Assembly: GCF_030704825.1 (NCBI RefSeq)
Contig: NZ_JAUYNX010000038.1
Span: forward strand, 1 to 64,000
DNA from: Brevundimonas sp.
Lineage (GTDB): Bacteria > Pseudomonadota > Alphaproteobacteria > Caulobacterales > Caulobacteraceae
Length of the DNA stretch: 64,000 bases
Reading direction: 5' to 3'
Part shown: one piece after another, positions 1-8,540 of the stretch
How positions within the stretch are numbered: the stretch's first letter is position 1
Layout: each line of letters opens with the position of its first letter
Position numbers and translations under genes: made by a program
Notes under the pieces: model-generated
The model's input: the letters and a program-made list of their open reading frames with translations, nothing else
The model's database searches: none
What the model was told of the DNA's origin: nothing

Positions 1-69
1 CGCCCGACCGCCGACGGCGTGCGCGAGCCGCTCAACCGTCGCGCCACCATCGGCATCAACTTCCGCTAA
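1..69 (+). CDS. C-terminal end of a TonB-dependent receptor (partial)
   Basis: Only the last 22 codons are in the window. They end in a short hydrophobic stretch finishing Ile-Asn-Phe-Arg, followed by a TAA stop. An alternating C-terminal strand close to an aromatic residue is typical of outer-membrane beta-barrels, and this ending resembles TonB-dependent receptors of Caulobacterales. A strong terminator follows at 101-135, so this is the end of a transcription unit. The substrate cannot be inferred, and another barrel family is possible. Confidence 0.5.
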   Translation, partial: RPTADGVREPLNRRATIGINFR

Positions 70-100
70 ACCCGGAAGGCCGAAGGCCAGCAACACAGAG

Positions 101-135
101 CCGCCGGTCCCCGAAAGGGGGCCGGCGGTTTTGCT
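101..135 (+). terminator. Rho-independent terminator after the receptor gene
   Basis: A 12-bp stem (101-112 with 117-128, one G-U pair) closes a GAAA tetraloop and is followed by a T-rich tract from 129. It lies 32 bp after the receptor stop codon. The 270 bp that follow, to about 406, hold no gene I can support. Confidence 0.85.
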
Positions 136-406
136 TTGCGGGCCGAACAGGCGCCGGCCATCATCTCCGCCTCCCTCTTCCAGAGAAGGTGGGTCCCCGC
201 ATCGCTCCGATTGGACCCATGGGTCTGCGGCGCCGACCTTCATGGCGGGGGCCGACGGATCCGTGACACGCCTTCGCCGGACATGGACCGCATCACGCCG
301 CGGATTCGACAGTCGGTGATAGCGGACGCCGGAGACGTCTACAGGGCTGGCGGCGCCTCGACCGGGCGACCTGACGAAAAGTCAGCCTCGACGGATGCCT
401 GGAGGT

Positions 407-580
407 CTAGCGAAGAGAGACACGGGTCAGAGCCGGCGGTTCGGCGGCGACGGCCGCCCCGCCCCGGGGCGGCAGCGTCCGTCCGGCGCCGATGACAACG
501 GTCGCCGTCAGGACCGCCGAGATCGCGGCGATGGCGGCCAGTTTCACCCCGTCGGCGAATTCCTGATGGTCTGGACGCAA
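407..580 (-). CDS. small putative single-pass membrane protein
   Basis: I recognise no family. The frame gives about 57 residues from a TTG at 580, preceded by a GGGGGAA purine run that could act as ribosome-binding site; a longer 76-residue version would start at TTG 637. The chain begins with a charged segment (Arg-Pro-Asp-His-Gln-Glu), then one hydrophobic alpha-helical stretch of about 22 Ala/Ile/Val-rich residues, then a short Pro/Gly-rich tail. This looks like a single transmembrane anchor. The absence of an ATG start and the short length make it possible that this is not a gene. Confidence 0.4.
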   Translation of the reverse strand: MRPDHQEFADGVKLAAIAAISAVLTATVVIGAGRTLPPRGGAAVAAEPPALTRVSLR

Positions 581-661
581 GCGATTCCCCCGCGACGAAC
601 GCGGTTCGTATCCAGCATCTGACGCGGCGCGCCGCAAGTCACGGAACGGTGTCCGATCACG

Positions 662-690
662 AAAAAGGGCGGAGCCGTGCGGCTTCGCCC
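662..690 (-). terminator. Terminator of the OmpA-like lipoprotein gene
   Basis: Read on the minus strand, a GGGCG-x-AGCC / GGCT-x-CGCCC stem with one internal mismatch and a four-base loop is followed by five T residues. It starts about 44 bp after the stop codon of the OmpA-like gene. Confidence 0.75.
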
Positions 691-733
691 TCCTTCCTCG
701 TACGTTGGCGGCGCGGCCGCCCGCTGCCTGCGC

Positions 734-1408
734 CTAGCCGCGGAACGGGCGGATCAGGATCTCGACCCGGCGGTTCTGCGCCTTGCCCTCGGCCGTGGCG
801 TTCGACGCGATCGGAGCGCTCTCGCCGCGGCCATCGACGTACAGCCGGTCGGCCAGCACATTGCGGCTGACCAGATACTGGGCCACCGACGAGGCGCGCT
901 GGCGCGAGAGATTGAGATTGTACTCGTCCGTGCCGTCGGAATCCGCATGGCCGACGATGTCGACGATGGACTGGTCATAGCGGTTCAGAACCCCGGCGAC
1001 ATCGTCCAGCGTCGCGTTGAAGCGGGGGTTGATGGAGGCTTGGTTGGAAGCGAAGGTGACGTCCGACGGCATGCGCAGGACCAGGTTGTCGCCCTGGCGG
1101 GCCACGCCGACGCCCGAGCCCGACAGTTCCGCCTCCAACTCGCGCTGCTGGCGGTCCATATACGCGCCGACGGCCGCGCCGCCGAGGGCCCCGATTCCGG
1201 CGCCGATCAGGGCGTTCTTGCGACCCTCCTCGGAGTTCGAGGTGTTGGTCAGATAGCCCAGCAGGGCGCCGCCGAGGGCGCCGGCGATCGCGCCCGTGCC
1301 TGTATTGTTGCGGCGCGGGGCCGAGCTGTACGGGTCGGTCGTGGTGCAGGCGACGCCGCCGAGAAGAATGGCGACGCTGGCGCCGGTGAGAAGAAGCTTG
1401 CTGCGCAT
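734..1408 (-). CDS. OmpA-family lipoprotein with glycine-zipper segment
   Basis: This 224-residue protein is likely an outer-membrane lipoprotein that anchors the envelope to peptidoglycan. A signal peptide ends in a lipobox (Gly-Gly-Val-Ala-Cys, Cys about residue 21). Residues about 38-90 are Gly/Ala-rich with small-residue spacing, as in glycine-zipper (YMGG/YiaD-like) proteins. Residues about 110-220 form an OmpA-like peptidoglycan-binding domain, with the helix motif NLxLSxxRAxxV and a C-terminal NRRVEI segment. The ATG at 1408 is chosen because AAAGGA lies upstream and the signal peptide starts there; a TTG at 1426 would add six residues. A promoter-like element at 1440-1468 is shared with the lipoprotein gene at 16403. 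Confidence 0.88.
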   Translation of the reverse strand: MRSKLLLTGASVAILLGGVACTTTDPYSSAPRRNNTGTGAIAGALGGALLGYLTNTSNSEEGRKNALIGAGIGALGGAAVGAYMDRQQRELEAELSGSGVGVARQGDNLVLRMPSDVTFASNQASINPRFNATLDDVAGVLNRYDQSIVDIVGHADSDGTDEYNLNLSRQRASSVAQYLVSRNVLADRLYVDGRGESAPIASNATAEGKAQNRRVEILIRPFRG

Positions 1409-1439
1409 GGGGGAGGGTCCTTTCAATCAGACGTGTCGG

Positions 1440-1468
1440 CGCTGAAACGTCGCCATATGGTCAAGGTT
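1440..1468 (-). promoter_or_regulatory. Putative promoter element of the OmpA-like lipoprotein gene
   Basis: On the minus strand this reads AACCTTGACC, then a TATGGCG block, then a CGTTTCAGCG block. It includes a TTGACC -35-like hexamer about 55 bp upstream of the ATG. Almost the same 28-29 bp occur at 16447-16474 ahead of a second lipoprotein gene, at a similar distance from its start. Promoter function is inferred from position and from this duplication. Confidence 0.5.
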
Positions 1469-1588
1469 CCAGCCTGTACCGCAGGTGAACGCCCCGGGAC
1501 GGCGGTTTCATCCCGGCGCCAATCGCTTTGCCAAGGCCATGGTCCAGGGAGTATGGAACTCGGCTGTCCGCCCACAAAGGTTCCGACC

Positions 1589-2563
1589 GTGACCGCCACC
1601 CTGACCACCGCCGCCTCCACCGGTTGCGGCCGCGCCATAGAGCCGGTGTCGATGACGCTTTACGACGTCGATTTCCAGGCGTTCGCCGACCGTCTCGGGA
1701 CCTCGTTCAGGCGCTACGGGTTCGCCGTCGTCGCCGACCATGGACTGGACGAGGCGATCATCGGGGCCGCGGTCGCGGACACCAAGGCCTTCTTCGCCCT
1801 GCCGGAAGAGACCAAGCGCAAATATCACCAGCCGGGCACGGGCGGCGCGCGCGGCCTGACTCCGTTCGGCGTCGAGGCGGCCAAGGGCGCGGCCACGGTC
1901 GATCTGAAGGAGTTCTGGCACGTCGGGCGAGAACTGCCCCCGGGTCATCCCTATCGCAAATACATGCGCGACAATGTCTGGCCGACCGAGATCGAGGGCT
2001 TCCGAACCCATCTCTACGGCATGTTCGAGGCCATGGACGCCCTGGGCGCCAGGATCCTGCGCGCCATCGCCCGCTACCTGAAACTCGGCGACGACTTCTT
2101 CGAGGACAAGGTCGAGATGGGCAACAGCATCCTGCGCATGCTGCATTATCCGCCTGTGCCGGCGGACGCGCCGGGCGTGCGCGCAGGCGCGCACGAGGAT
2201 ATCAACGTCATCACCCTGCTGCTGGGAGCGGAGGAGGCCGGGCTGCAGTTGAAGGACGCCGACGGCGAATGGCTGGACATAGCGCCGCCGCCGGGCGCGC
2301 TGGTGGTCAACATCGGCGACATGCTGCAGCGGCTGACCAATCACGTCCTACCGTCGACGACCCACCGGGTCGTCAATCCGGCGCCCGAGCGGCGGGGCTT
2401 CGCCCGCTATTCGACGCCTTTCTTCCTGCATTTCAACCCGGATTTCGTGATCGAGACCCTGCCGACCATGATCAGTCCGGAGAACCCCGACCGCTATGCG
2501 GGCAAGGCGATCATGGCCGAGGACTTCCTGACCGAGCGGCTGAAGGAAATCCGCCTGATCTGA
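1589..2563 (+). CDS. isopenicillin N synthase-like 2-oxoglutarate/Fe(II) oxygenase
   Basis: This 324-residue protein belongs to the isopenicillin N synthase-like non-haem iron oxygenases, cytosolic enzymes that oxidise small molecules, usually with 2-oxoglutarate. The N-terminal DIOX_N part carries the family pattern RYGFAVVADHG. The 2OG-FeII_Oxy domain shows the His-x-Asp iron ligands in AHEDINVITLL near residue 202, the distal His in HRVVNP near 258, and the co-substrate Arg region RYSTPFF near 272. The GTG at 1589 has AAAGG eight bases upstream, and aligns with family members that begin about 20 residues before the conserved Ser-x-x-Leu-Tyr-Asp segment. The frame stays open far upstream but without coding character. 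The substrate is unknown. Confidence 0.85.
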   Translation: MTATLTTAASTGCGRAIEPVSMTLYDVDFQAFADRLGTSFRRYGFAVVADHGLDEAIIGAAVADTKAFFALPEETKRKYHQPGTGGARGLTPFGVEAAKGAATVDLKEFWHVGRELPPGHPYRKYMRDNVWPTEIEGFRTHLYGMFEAMDALGARILRAIARYLKLGDDFFEDKVEMGNSILRMLHYPPVPADAPGVRAGAHEDINVITLLLGAEEAGLQLKDADGEWLDIAPPPGALVVNIGDMLQRLTNHVLPSTTHRVVNPAPERRGFARYSTPFFLHFNPDFVIETLPTMISPENPDRYAGKAIMAEDFLTERLKEIRLI

Positions 2564-2601
2564 CGGGTGCGGGCCGCCCCCTGAAGGGCAAGGTGTCGAT
2601 T

Positions 2602-4497
2602 CTATTTCGAGATTCTCAGCCGTGAGATGTCGCGACCGATGGCGGCGAAAGCTTGGGAGAGATCGGACCCGCTGGACGGCAGATAGGCGTGCTCCGGGCT
2701 GCTGGCGCAGTCGGCCAGCAGGTCCGCGGCGTCGCCACCCGCCGCGATCTGGAAGCCGACCGTATAGACGATCACCCCCGCCGCCTTCATGGCGTCGCAC
2801 AGCGCCTCGCCCTGCGCGAACGGATCGCCATTGGTCGAGTTCTGGTTGATTTTGTCGACGGTTCCGCCGGAACCCACGCCTGCGTTCTGGGCGATCACGC
2901 CGGTGTTGTATGGCGTGTTGAACTCGCCGTCGGTCATGATGATCACCGCCTTGAGCGTGTCCTCGGGCGCATAGGCGCCGGCGGGACTGCTCGGCCACAG
3001 TGAATTGAAGTTGGGCGATACGGAATACCAGCCCCACGCCATGCCGATATGGCCCGCCGTGGATCCCGTGACGGAAAGGCCGCTGATCAGGGATTTGAGG
3101 GTCGGCTTGCTGCTGCTGAGGGGCAGGATGACAGCCGACGGGCAGGGATTGCCCGAGGTCGATGGGTAGTTGCGCCCCACCCAGGTTGAGGCCGAAGGCC
3201 CGGCGTCTGTGTAGGCTTGGGAACCTGCGCGTTCGCTGACACAGGTGCTGGTTTCAAGGGCGCGAAGCGTGCCCGATGGATTGTAGAATACGCGCCATTG
3301 GCAGCCGTCCTGGCCGCACCAGCTGGATCCGCCCGAGGTATGGGCGCCCCATTCCGCGCCGTTGACGCCGATCGAATAGGTATTGTTCGTCTGTTTGGCG
3401 ACGATATAGGGCCGATTGTTGACCTGCGTCATGCCATTGGCCCCGGTGATGTACACGCCGTCGCCGGTCTCAAGGCCGTGGCCGGGGGCGGTCACCTGGA
3501 CCGCGCAATCCGACAGCAGGCATTTTCGCGCCTCGCCGGAGCCGAGATAGTTGCCATAACTGCTCGTGTTCACCGCCACCCAGGATGAGCCGTCCCACGA
3601 CCGCAATGAGAATCTCGTGCTGCTGATTCTCTGGACCCGATAGGCGCGGTTGTTGACCTGTCCCATGCCGGAGACGTTGCGGATCCAAACATAGTCGTTG
3701 GTCACGAAGCCATGGGCGGTCGAGGTGGTGACGACCCCCGGATTGGCGCGGGTGATGGCGCTGATGTTCCTTGCGGTCGACGCCGCCCAGGCCATGTGCG
3801 CGATGTTCCGCGCGCCGATGGGGGTTCCGCGGGCGGCGTTGGCCCAGGAGCCGACATTGACCCCCATCGAATAGGGCACGATCGCCATCCGGGTGTAGTA
3901 GGGCGTCTGGACGTCCTGGACCACGATGTCGACCAGCTGGGTCGCCGCCGCCTTGAGATCGATGATGCGCCGACCCGCCATGGAGCCGGTGATGTCGAGC
4001 ACCAGGCCGACCTCGATGTTTTTGGACGACCGGTCGACCTCGGAGTGGGCTCCGACCGGCAGATAGTCGTCCATGAACTGGCCGTAGGGCGGCAGGAAGA
4101 TGTTGGCGACCAGGGCCTTCACATCGACCTTCGAACTGGCGACGACCACATTCTCGTCGTTCAGGACGAAACTTGTATCGGCTTCGCGCAGGATGACATC
4201 GGGATAGGCCTGCATGTTGGCGCGCAGCGCCGCCAGTCCCACGCGCTGGAGGTCGGCGTCTTCGGTATAGGACGAGCGGGCGGCGGCGAGCGCCGCGGCG
4301 TCCAGCGCGTCCTGCAGATTGACCCGGACGGTTGAGGCGCGGTGAATATCGACGCCGCCGACCGAGATAAGGATCAGCACTGGCAGGCTGAGACCGAACA
4401 GCATGGCGGCGTTGCCGCGGGCGTCGGCCCACAGGCGCCGGAGAAACTTCAGGCCGTACAGGATGGGCGAGTCAATACGGGGTGCCATGGTAGCCAT
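2602..4497 (-). CDS. TadG-like pilus-assembly protein with von Willebrand A domain (copy 1)
   Basis: This protein of about 631 residues is probably membrane-anchored and surface or periplasm facing. Residues about 25-70 match the TadE/TadG-like N-terminus: an ARGN motif, then one transmembrane helix, then DIHRASTVRVNLQDALDAAAL. A von Willebrand A domain follows, with the metal-site motif DITGSM near 168, a TxxHIGMAWGW motif, and a late TDGEFN motif. Two repeats of about 38 residues with the pattern HG-x-x-x-x-D-x-V-x-I-x-G-M-x-x-x-NN-x-x-Y-x-V sit inside the domain at about 261-298 and 338-377. They resemble the 'E1 FCCH-like' modules of phage tail proteins. A close paralog lies immediately upstream in the same orientation. 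An ATG at 4536 would extend the protein by 13 residues. No tad secretion genes are nearby. Confidence 0.8.
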   Translation of the reverse strand: MATMAPRIDSPILYGLKFLRRLWADARGNAAMLFGLSLPVLILISVGGVDIHRASTVRVNLQDALDAAALAAARSSYTEDADLQRVGLAALRANMQAYPDVILREADTSFVLNDENVVVASSKVDVKALVANIFLPPYGQFMDDYLPVGAHSEVDRSSKNIEVGLVLDITGSMAGRRIIDLKAAATQLVDIVVQDVQTPYYTRMAIVPYSMGVNVGSWANAARGTPIGARNIAHMAWAASTARNISAITRANPGVVTTSTAHGFVTNDYVWIRNVSGMGQVNNRAYRVQRISSTRFSLRSWDGSSWVAVNTSSYGNYLGSGEARKCLLSDCAVQVTAPGHGLETGDGVYITGANGMTQVNNRPYIVAKQTNNTYSIGVNGAEWGAHTSGGSSWCGQDGCQWRVFYNPSGTLRALETSTCVSERAGSQAYTDAGPSASTWVGRNYPSTSGNPCPSAVILPLSSSKPTLKSLISGLSVTGSTAGHIGMAWGWYSVSPNFNSLWPSSPAGAYAPEDTLKAVIIMTDGEFNTPYNTGVIAQNAGVGSGGTVDKINQNSTNGDPFAQGEALCDAMKAAGVIVYTVGFQIAAGGDAADLLADCASSPEHAYLPSSGSDLSQAFAAIGRDISRLRISK

Positions 4498-4582
4498 TTC
4501 GTCCGGTACGAAGGTCCGGCTTTCCGGACTGAGCATCGGGGAGCATTGTTAACGCCGGATGATCGCCGGCGAACGCTGTAAT

Positions 4583-6463
4583 TTATCGGGATATTCGCAA
4601 CTGGGTGATGTCGCGGCCGATGGCCGAGAAGGCCTCGCGCAGGTCCGTTCCCGAGTCCGCCATATAGACGTTGCCCGAGTTGGTCGCGCAGTTGTTGACG
4701 AGGGCGCGGGCGCGGTCGTCGTCCACCACCTGGAAGCCCACGGTGTAGACGATCACGCCGGCGTTCTTCATGGCCGTGCACAGGGCCAGGGTCTGATCGA
4801 ACGGATGGCCGTTGGGGGCATTGCAGTTGATATGCAGGGATGCGGCTCCGGATCCGTTGGTCGAATCGGCGCTGATCACGCCGTTGCAATAGCCGCTGTT
4901 GTATTCGCCGTCGGTCATGATCACGACCGCTTTCAGGGTCTCGGCGGTGTTGTAGGCGCCGCCCGCGGATGAGCCGAAAAGGCCGCTGAAGTTGGGTGAG
5001 ACGGCATACCAGCCCCAGGCCACGCCGATATGGCCCCCGGTCGAACCGGAAGCGCTCAACCGGTCGATGTCGGCCTTGACCGAGGACCGGTCGCTGGACA
5101 GGGGCCTCAGCGTGTTCGAGAGGCAGGGATTGGAGGTCGAGGGATAGTTCCGGCCCACTCTGGCGGTGGACGGCGCCGTGTCCGTATAGGCGTCGTCGCC
5201 CGTACGCTCGGTCACGCAGGTGCTGATCCGATGTGTGGTGAGATCGTCGTAAACGTTCTCGAAGGCGTAGTAGGTGCAGCCCTGCTGGGCGCACCAGGAC
5301 CTGCCGCCCGAGGTGTAGGGGGTCAGTGTCGTCTCGTTCATGTCGATGGTGAAGGTGTTGGTCGTGGCGTTGCCGACCAGATAGGTTTCGTTGTTGATCT
5401 GCGTCATGCCGCCGATGTCGGTGATATAGACGTAGTTGTTGTTGACGAGTCCGTGGTTGTTCGCGGTAATGGTGATGGAACAATCGTTGTTCTGGCACCG
5501 CTGGACCCGGCCGCTTGTTCCGCTGAAGGCATTGTAGTATCGCCCGTCCACCGCATATCCGTTCAACCTGTAGAGCTGGAAGGTGTTGTCGGTCTTGTTC
5601 TTGACGAGATAGGGCTTGTTGTTCAGCGCGGTCATGCCGCCCACGCCGCTGATCCAGACCACGTCGTTGTTGGAGAAGCCGTGGGCGTTGGAGGTGACGA
5701 CCACCGGCCGGGCCTGGGTCGCCGCCGTTATGGTTTTCGGGGTTCCGGCTAGGTTGATGACCGCGCCGGTGATGTTGACCGAACCCACGATCGATCCGCG
5801 AGCGGCGTTGGCGTAGCTGTCGACATTGACCGCCATCGAATACGGCACGATGGCGACCCTGGAATACCAGGGCGTCTGGATATCCTGGACGACGATGTCG
5901 ACCAGGTCCTTGGCGGCGGCGCGCAGGTCGATGATCTTCTGGCCGGCCATCGAGCCGGTGGTGTCGAGCACCAGCGCCACCTCGATGTTCCGGGACGACC
6001 GGTCCACCTCGGAATGAGCCCCGACCGGCAGATAGTCGTCCATGAACTTTCCGTAGGGCGGCAGGAAGAGGTTGGCGACCAGGGTCTTCACGTCGACCTT
6101 GGAATTCGCGATCACCACGTCGTCGGCGTTCAGCACGAACGTCGTGTCCGCCTCGCGCAGGATGATGTTGGGGTAGGCCTGCAGGTTGGCGCGCAGCGAC
6201 GCGAGTCCGACCCGCTGCAGGTCGGCGTTCGCGGTATAGGGCGAACGGGCCGCCGACAGGGCCGCGGCGTCCAGCGCGTCCTGCAGGTTGACCCGCACGG
6301 TCGAGGCGCGGTGGATGTCGACGCCCCCGACGGTCATCAGGACGAGCACCGGAACGCAAAGACCGAACAGCATGGCGACGTTGCCGCGCGCATCGTCGGC
6401 CATGCGGCGCGTGAACGCCCGCAGGCCCCGGCCCATGCCGTCGATCCAGGATTTCAGCCCCAT
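4583..6463 (-). CDS. TadG-like pilus-assembly protein with von Willebrand A domain (copy 2)
   Basis: This paralog of the gene at 2602-4497 shares its plan over about 626 residues: ARGN motif plus transmembrane helix near the N-terminus, the LQDALDAAAL segment, a metal-site motif LDTTGSMAG, two inserted HG...GM...NN...Y.V modules, a TGGHIGVAWGW motif and TDGEYN. The first half is highly similar to copy 1, while the region after the modules has diverged, which points to an old tandem duplication. The ATG at 6463 gives an N-terminus comparable to copy 1; an ATG at 6508 would add 15 residues of charged, unconserved sequence. About 85 bp separate it from copy 1, so they may be co-transcribed. Its partner in adhesion or pilus assembly cannot be told from the window. 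Confidence 0.8.
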   Translation of the reverse strand: MGLKSWIDGMGRGLRAFTRRMADDARGNVAMLFGLCVPVLVLMTVGGVDIHRASTVRVNLQDALDAAALSAARSPYTANADLQRVGLASLRANLQAYPNIILREADTTFVLNADDVVIANSKVDVKTLVANLFLPPYGKFMDDYLPVGAHSEVDRSSRNIEVALVLDTTGSMAGQKIIDLRAAAKDLVDIVVQDIQTPWYSRVAIVPYSMAVNVDSYANAARGSIVGSVNITGAVINLAGTPKTITAATQARPVVVTSNAHGFSNNDVVWISGVGGMTALNNKPYLVKNKTDNTFQLYRLNGYAVDGRYYNAFSGTSGRVQRCQNNDCSITITANNHGLVNNNYVYITDIGGMTQINNETYLVGNATTNTFTIDMNETTLTPYTSGGRSWCAQQGCTYYAFENVYDDLTTHRISTCVTERTGDDAYTDTAPSTARVGRNYPSTSNPCLSNTLRPLSSDRSSVKADIDRLSASGSTGGHIGVAWGWYAVSPNFSGLFGSSAGGAYNTAETLKAVVIMTDGEYNSGYCNGVISADSTNGSGAASLHINCNAPNGHPFDQTLALCTAMKNAGVIVYTVGFQVVDDDRARALVNNCATNSGNVYMADSGTDLREAFSAIGRDITQLRISR

Positions 6464-6582
6464 TGCCGCGTCCGCCCGTCGGTCGCGGGCGCAATCGCCC
6501 CCGCTCATCCGGCGGAGAATGGCGGGGCCCGGTTAAGAGAAGGGCCAACGCCAAAGGTTAACGGGCGGCTGGCGGACCGGGT

Positions 6583-8454
6583 TCAGGTCTCCCAACCGCA
6601 GTTCTTGCCGCGGTTCTGCGCCGTCAGCCAGACGTTCAGCGGGGCGAAATAGTCGGCCACGGCCGAGGCGTCGTTCTCGCGCTGGCCGGTGAAGGCCTGC
6701 ATGGCCTCGGGCCAGGGACGGGACTGGCCCATCTCCATCATGGCGTTGAAGCGCGCCCCGACCGCCTCGTTCCCGTATACGGAGCACCGGTGCAGCGGCC
6801 CGGTCCAGCCCGCCTGCTGGCAGGCCGCGCGGTGGAACTGGAACTGGTAGATGTGGGCCAGGAAGTAGCGGGTGTAGGGCGTGTTGCCGGGGATATGGTA
6901 TTTGGCGCCCGGGTCGAAGGCGTTGTCCGGACGCGGTCCGGGCGGGACCAGGCCCTGGTAGCGCAGCATGTTGGCGGTCCAGGCGTCATTGTATTCGGCC
7001 GGGTCGGTCTCGCCGTTGAAGACGCCCCAGCGCCAGCGGTCGACCATCAGACCGAAGGGCAGGAAGGCGATCTTGTCCAGAGCCATCTTGAGCAGGAAGG
7101 GAATGTCCTCCTCCTCGCCGGGCACGGTCTGCAGCAGGCCGATCTGGTTCAGATAGGTGGGGGTCAGGGCCGACAGGCCGACGAAGTCGCCGATGGCCTC
7201 GTGGAAGCCGTCGTTCGCCCCGTTCCTGAACAGGAAGGGCTGATCCTTGTAGGCGCGCTGGTAGTAGTTATGCCCCAGCTCGTGATGGACGGTATAGAAG
7301 TCGTCGCCGTTCACCTGGGTGCACATCTTGATGCGGATGTCCTCGAGGTTGTCGAGGTCCCAGGCCGAGGCGTGGCAGACCACCTCGCGGTCGGCCGGCC
7401 GGGTGATCATCGACCGCTCCCAGAAGGTTTCCGGCAGTTCGGGCAGGCCCATGGAGACATAGAAGCCCTCGCCGGTCTCGACCATCTTGCGGGCGTCGTA
7501 GCCGGAGGCGACCAGCCGTTCCGTCAGATCGTAGCTGGAGGCGCCGCCCTCGGCCGGGGCGACCACGTCATAGATGTTGCCCCATTGCTGCGACCACATA
7601 TTGCCCAGCAGGTCGGCTCGGATCGGGCCGCTGTCGGGCTGGACCGCGTCGCCGTAGCGGGCGTTGAGGCGACCGCGGACATAGCAGTGCAGGTTCTCGT
7701 AGAAGGGTTTGACCTGCGCCCACAGCCGGTCGGTCTCGGCGGCGAAGGCGTCGGGCTCCATGTCGTAGCCGGCGCGCCACATGGCCCCGGTGTCGGCGAA
7801 GCCCAGTTCCCGACTGCCCTCGTTGGCGATCTCGACCATGCGGGCGTAGTCGGCCGCCATGACCGGCGAGATGGTGCGCCAGCCCTCGTACAGGGCCCGG
7901 GTCTCGGCCGGGTCGCGGCTTTCGGCCAGCAGGACCTCGGCTTCGTCGAGGGTGATCTGGCGGCCCTTGAAGTCGAATTTGCCGACCGAATAGGTGGAGT
8001 CGAGTCGGGTGGTGATCTCGGCCAGCTCGCCGGCCGCGCCCGGGCGGTTGGGAGCTGGAAGGACGATGCCGAGGCGCAGCAGGTTCAGCTTGCGGCGCAC
8101 GTCGGCCGGGACCTCGACCTGGTTGTATCGCGCAGCGCCGTTGGCCAGCTCGACCTGCAACTCGGTGTATTCGGCGTTGATCCGGCTCTCCAGCCACATG
8201 GTGTCGAAGGTGATGTTGGTGGCCCGGGTCCACTGGATGCGGGCGGCCTCCTCGCTGAGGGCGGCGAGGCGGGCCTCGGCGTCGGCGACGAAGGCGGCGG
8301 CGGCCTGGACGGTCGCGGGGGCGGCGGCTTCCGTCGCGGGGGCGGCGGGCGGCCCGTCGTTCCGGACATGGGGCTCATGAGCCCCATAGGCGGCGCAGGC
8401 GGCCGTGGTCATGAGCGCGCAAACGGCGGCGGCCGACATCAGGGTGCGTTTCAT
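6583..8454 (-). CDS. M2-family peptidyl-dipeptidase (ACE-like), probable lipoprotein
   Basis: This 623-residue zinc metallopeptidase of the M2 (angiotensin-converting-enzyme-like) family would remove C-terminal dipeptides from peptides in the periplasm. The signal peptide ends in Met-Thr-Thr-Ala-Ala-Cys, which can serve as a lipobox. The zinc site HHELGH, with the downstream glutamate in FHEAIGDF, is clear at about residues 395-425. The length fits bacterial M2 enzymes. AGGAGGAC precedes the ATG at a good distance. It is transcribed with mtgA upstream at an 86-bp gap, though a separate promoter is likely. Confidence 0.92.
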   Translation of the reverse strand: MKRTLMSAAAVCALMTTAACAAYGAHEPHVRNDGPPAAPATEAAAPATVQAAAAFVADAEARLAALSEEAARIQWTRATNITFDTMWLESRINAEYTELQVELANGAARYNQVEVPADVRRKLNLLRLGIVLPAPNRPGAAGELAEITTRLDSTYSVGKFDFKGRQITLDEAEVLLAESRDPAETRALYEGWRTISPVMAADYARMVEIANEGSRELGFADTGAMWRAGYDMEPDAFAAETDRLWAQVKPFYENLHCYVRGRLNARYGDAVQPDSGPIRADLLGNMWSQQWGNIYDVVAPAEGGASSYDLTERLVASGYDARKMVETGEGFYVSMGLPELPETFWERSMITRPADREVVCHASAWDLDNLEDIRIKMCTQVNGDDFYTVHHELGHNYYQRAYKDQPFLFRNGANDGFHEAIGDFVGLSALTPTYLNQIGLLQTVPGEEEDIPFLLKMALDKIAFLPFGLMVDRWRWGVFNGETDPAEYNDAWTANMLRYQGLVPPGPRPDNAFDPGAKYHIPGNTPYTRYFLAHIYQFQFHRAACQQAGWTGPLHRCSVYGNEAVGARFNAMMEMGQSRPWPEAMQAFTGQRENDASAVADYFAPLNVWLTAQNRGKNCGWET

Positions 8455-8540
8455 GGGACTGTCCTCCTCGCGCAGGCTGCTTCCCGCGTCACTCGGCGCG
8501 CAGGTGAAGCGACGCGGCCCGTCAGGTCAAGCCGCCCCGT

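Noticed and set aside
140..406. Short plus-strand frames after the receptor terminator
   Set aside because: No ribosome-binding site, no recognisable domain, Arg/Pro-rich translation typical of random GC-rich DNA.
677..1588. Open frame extending the oxygenase gene upstream to 677
   Set aside because: It overlaps the OmpA-like gene on the other strand, its translation has no coding character, and the GTG at 1589 has a good ribosome-binding site and family-matched start.
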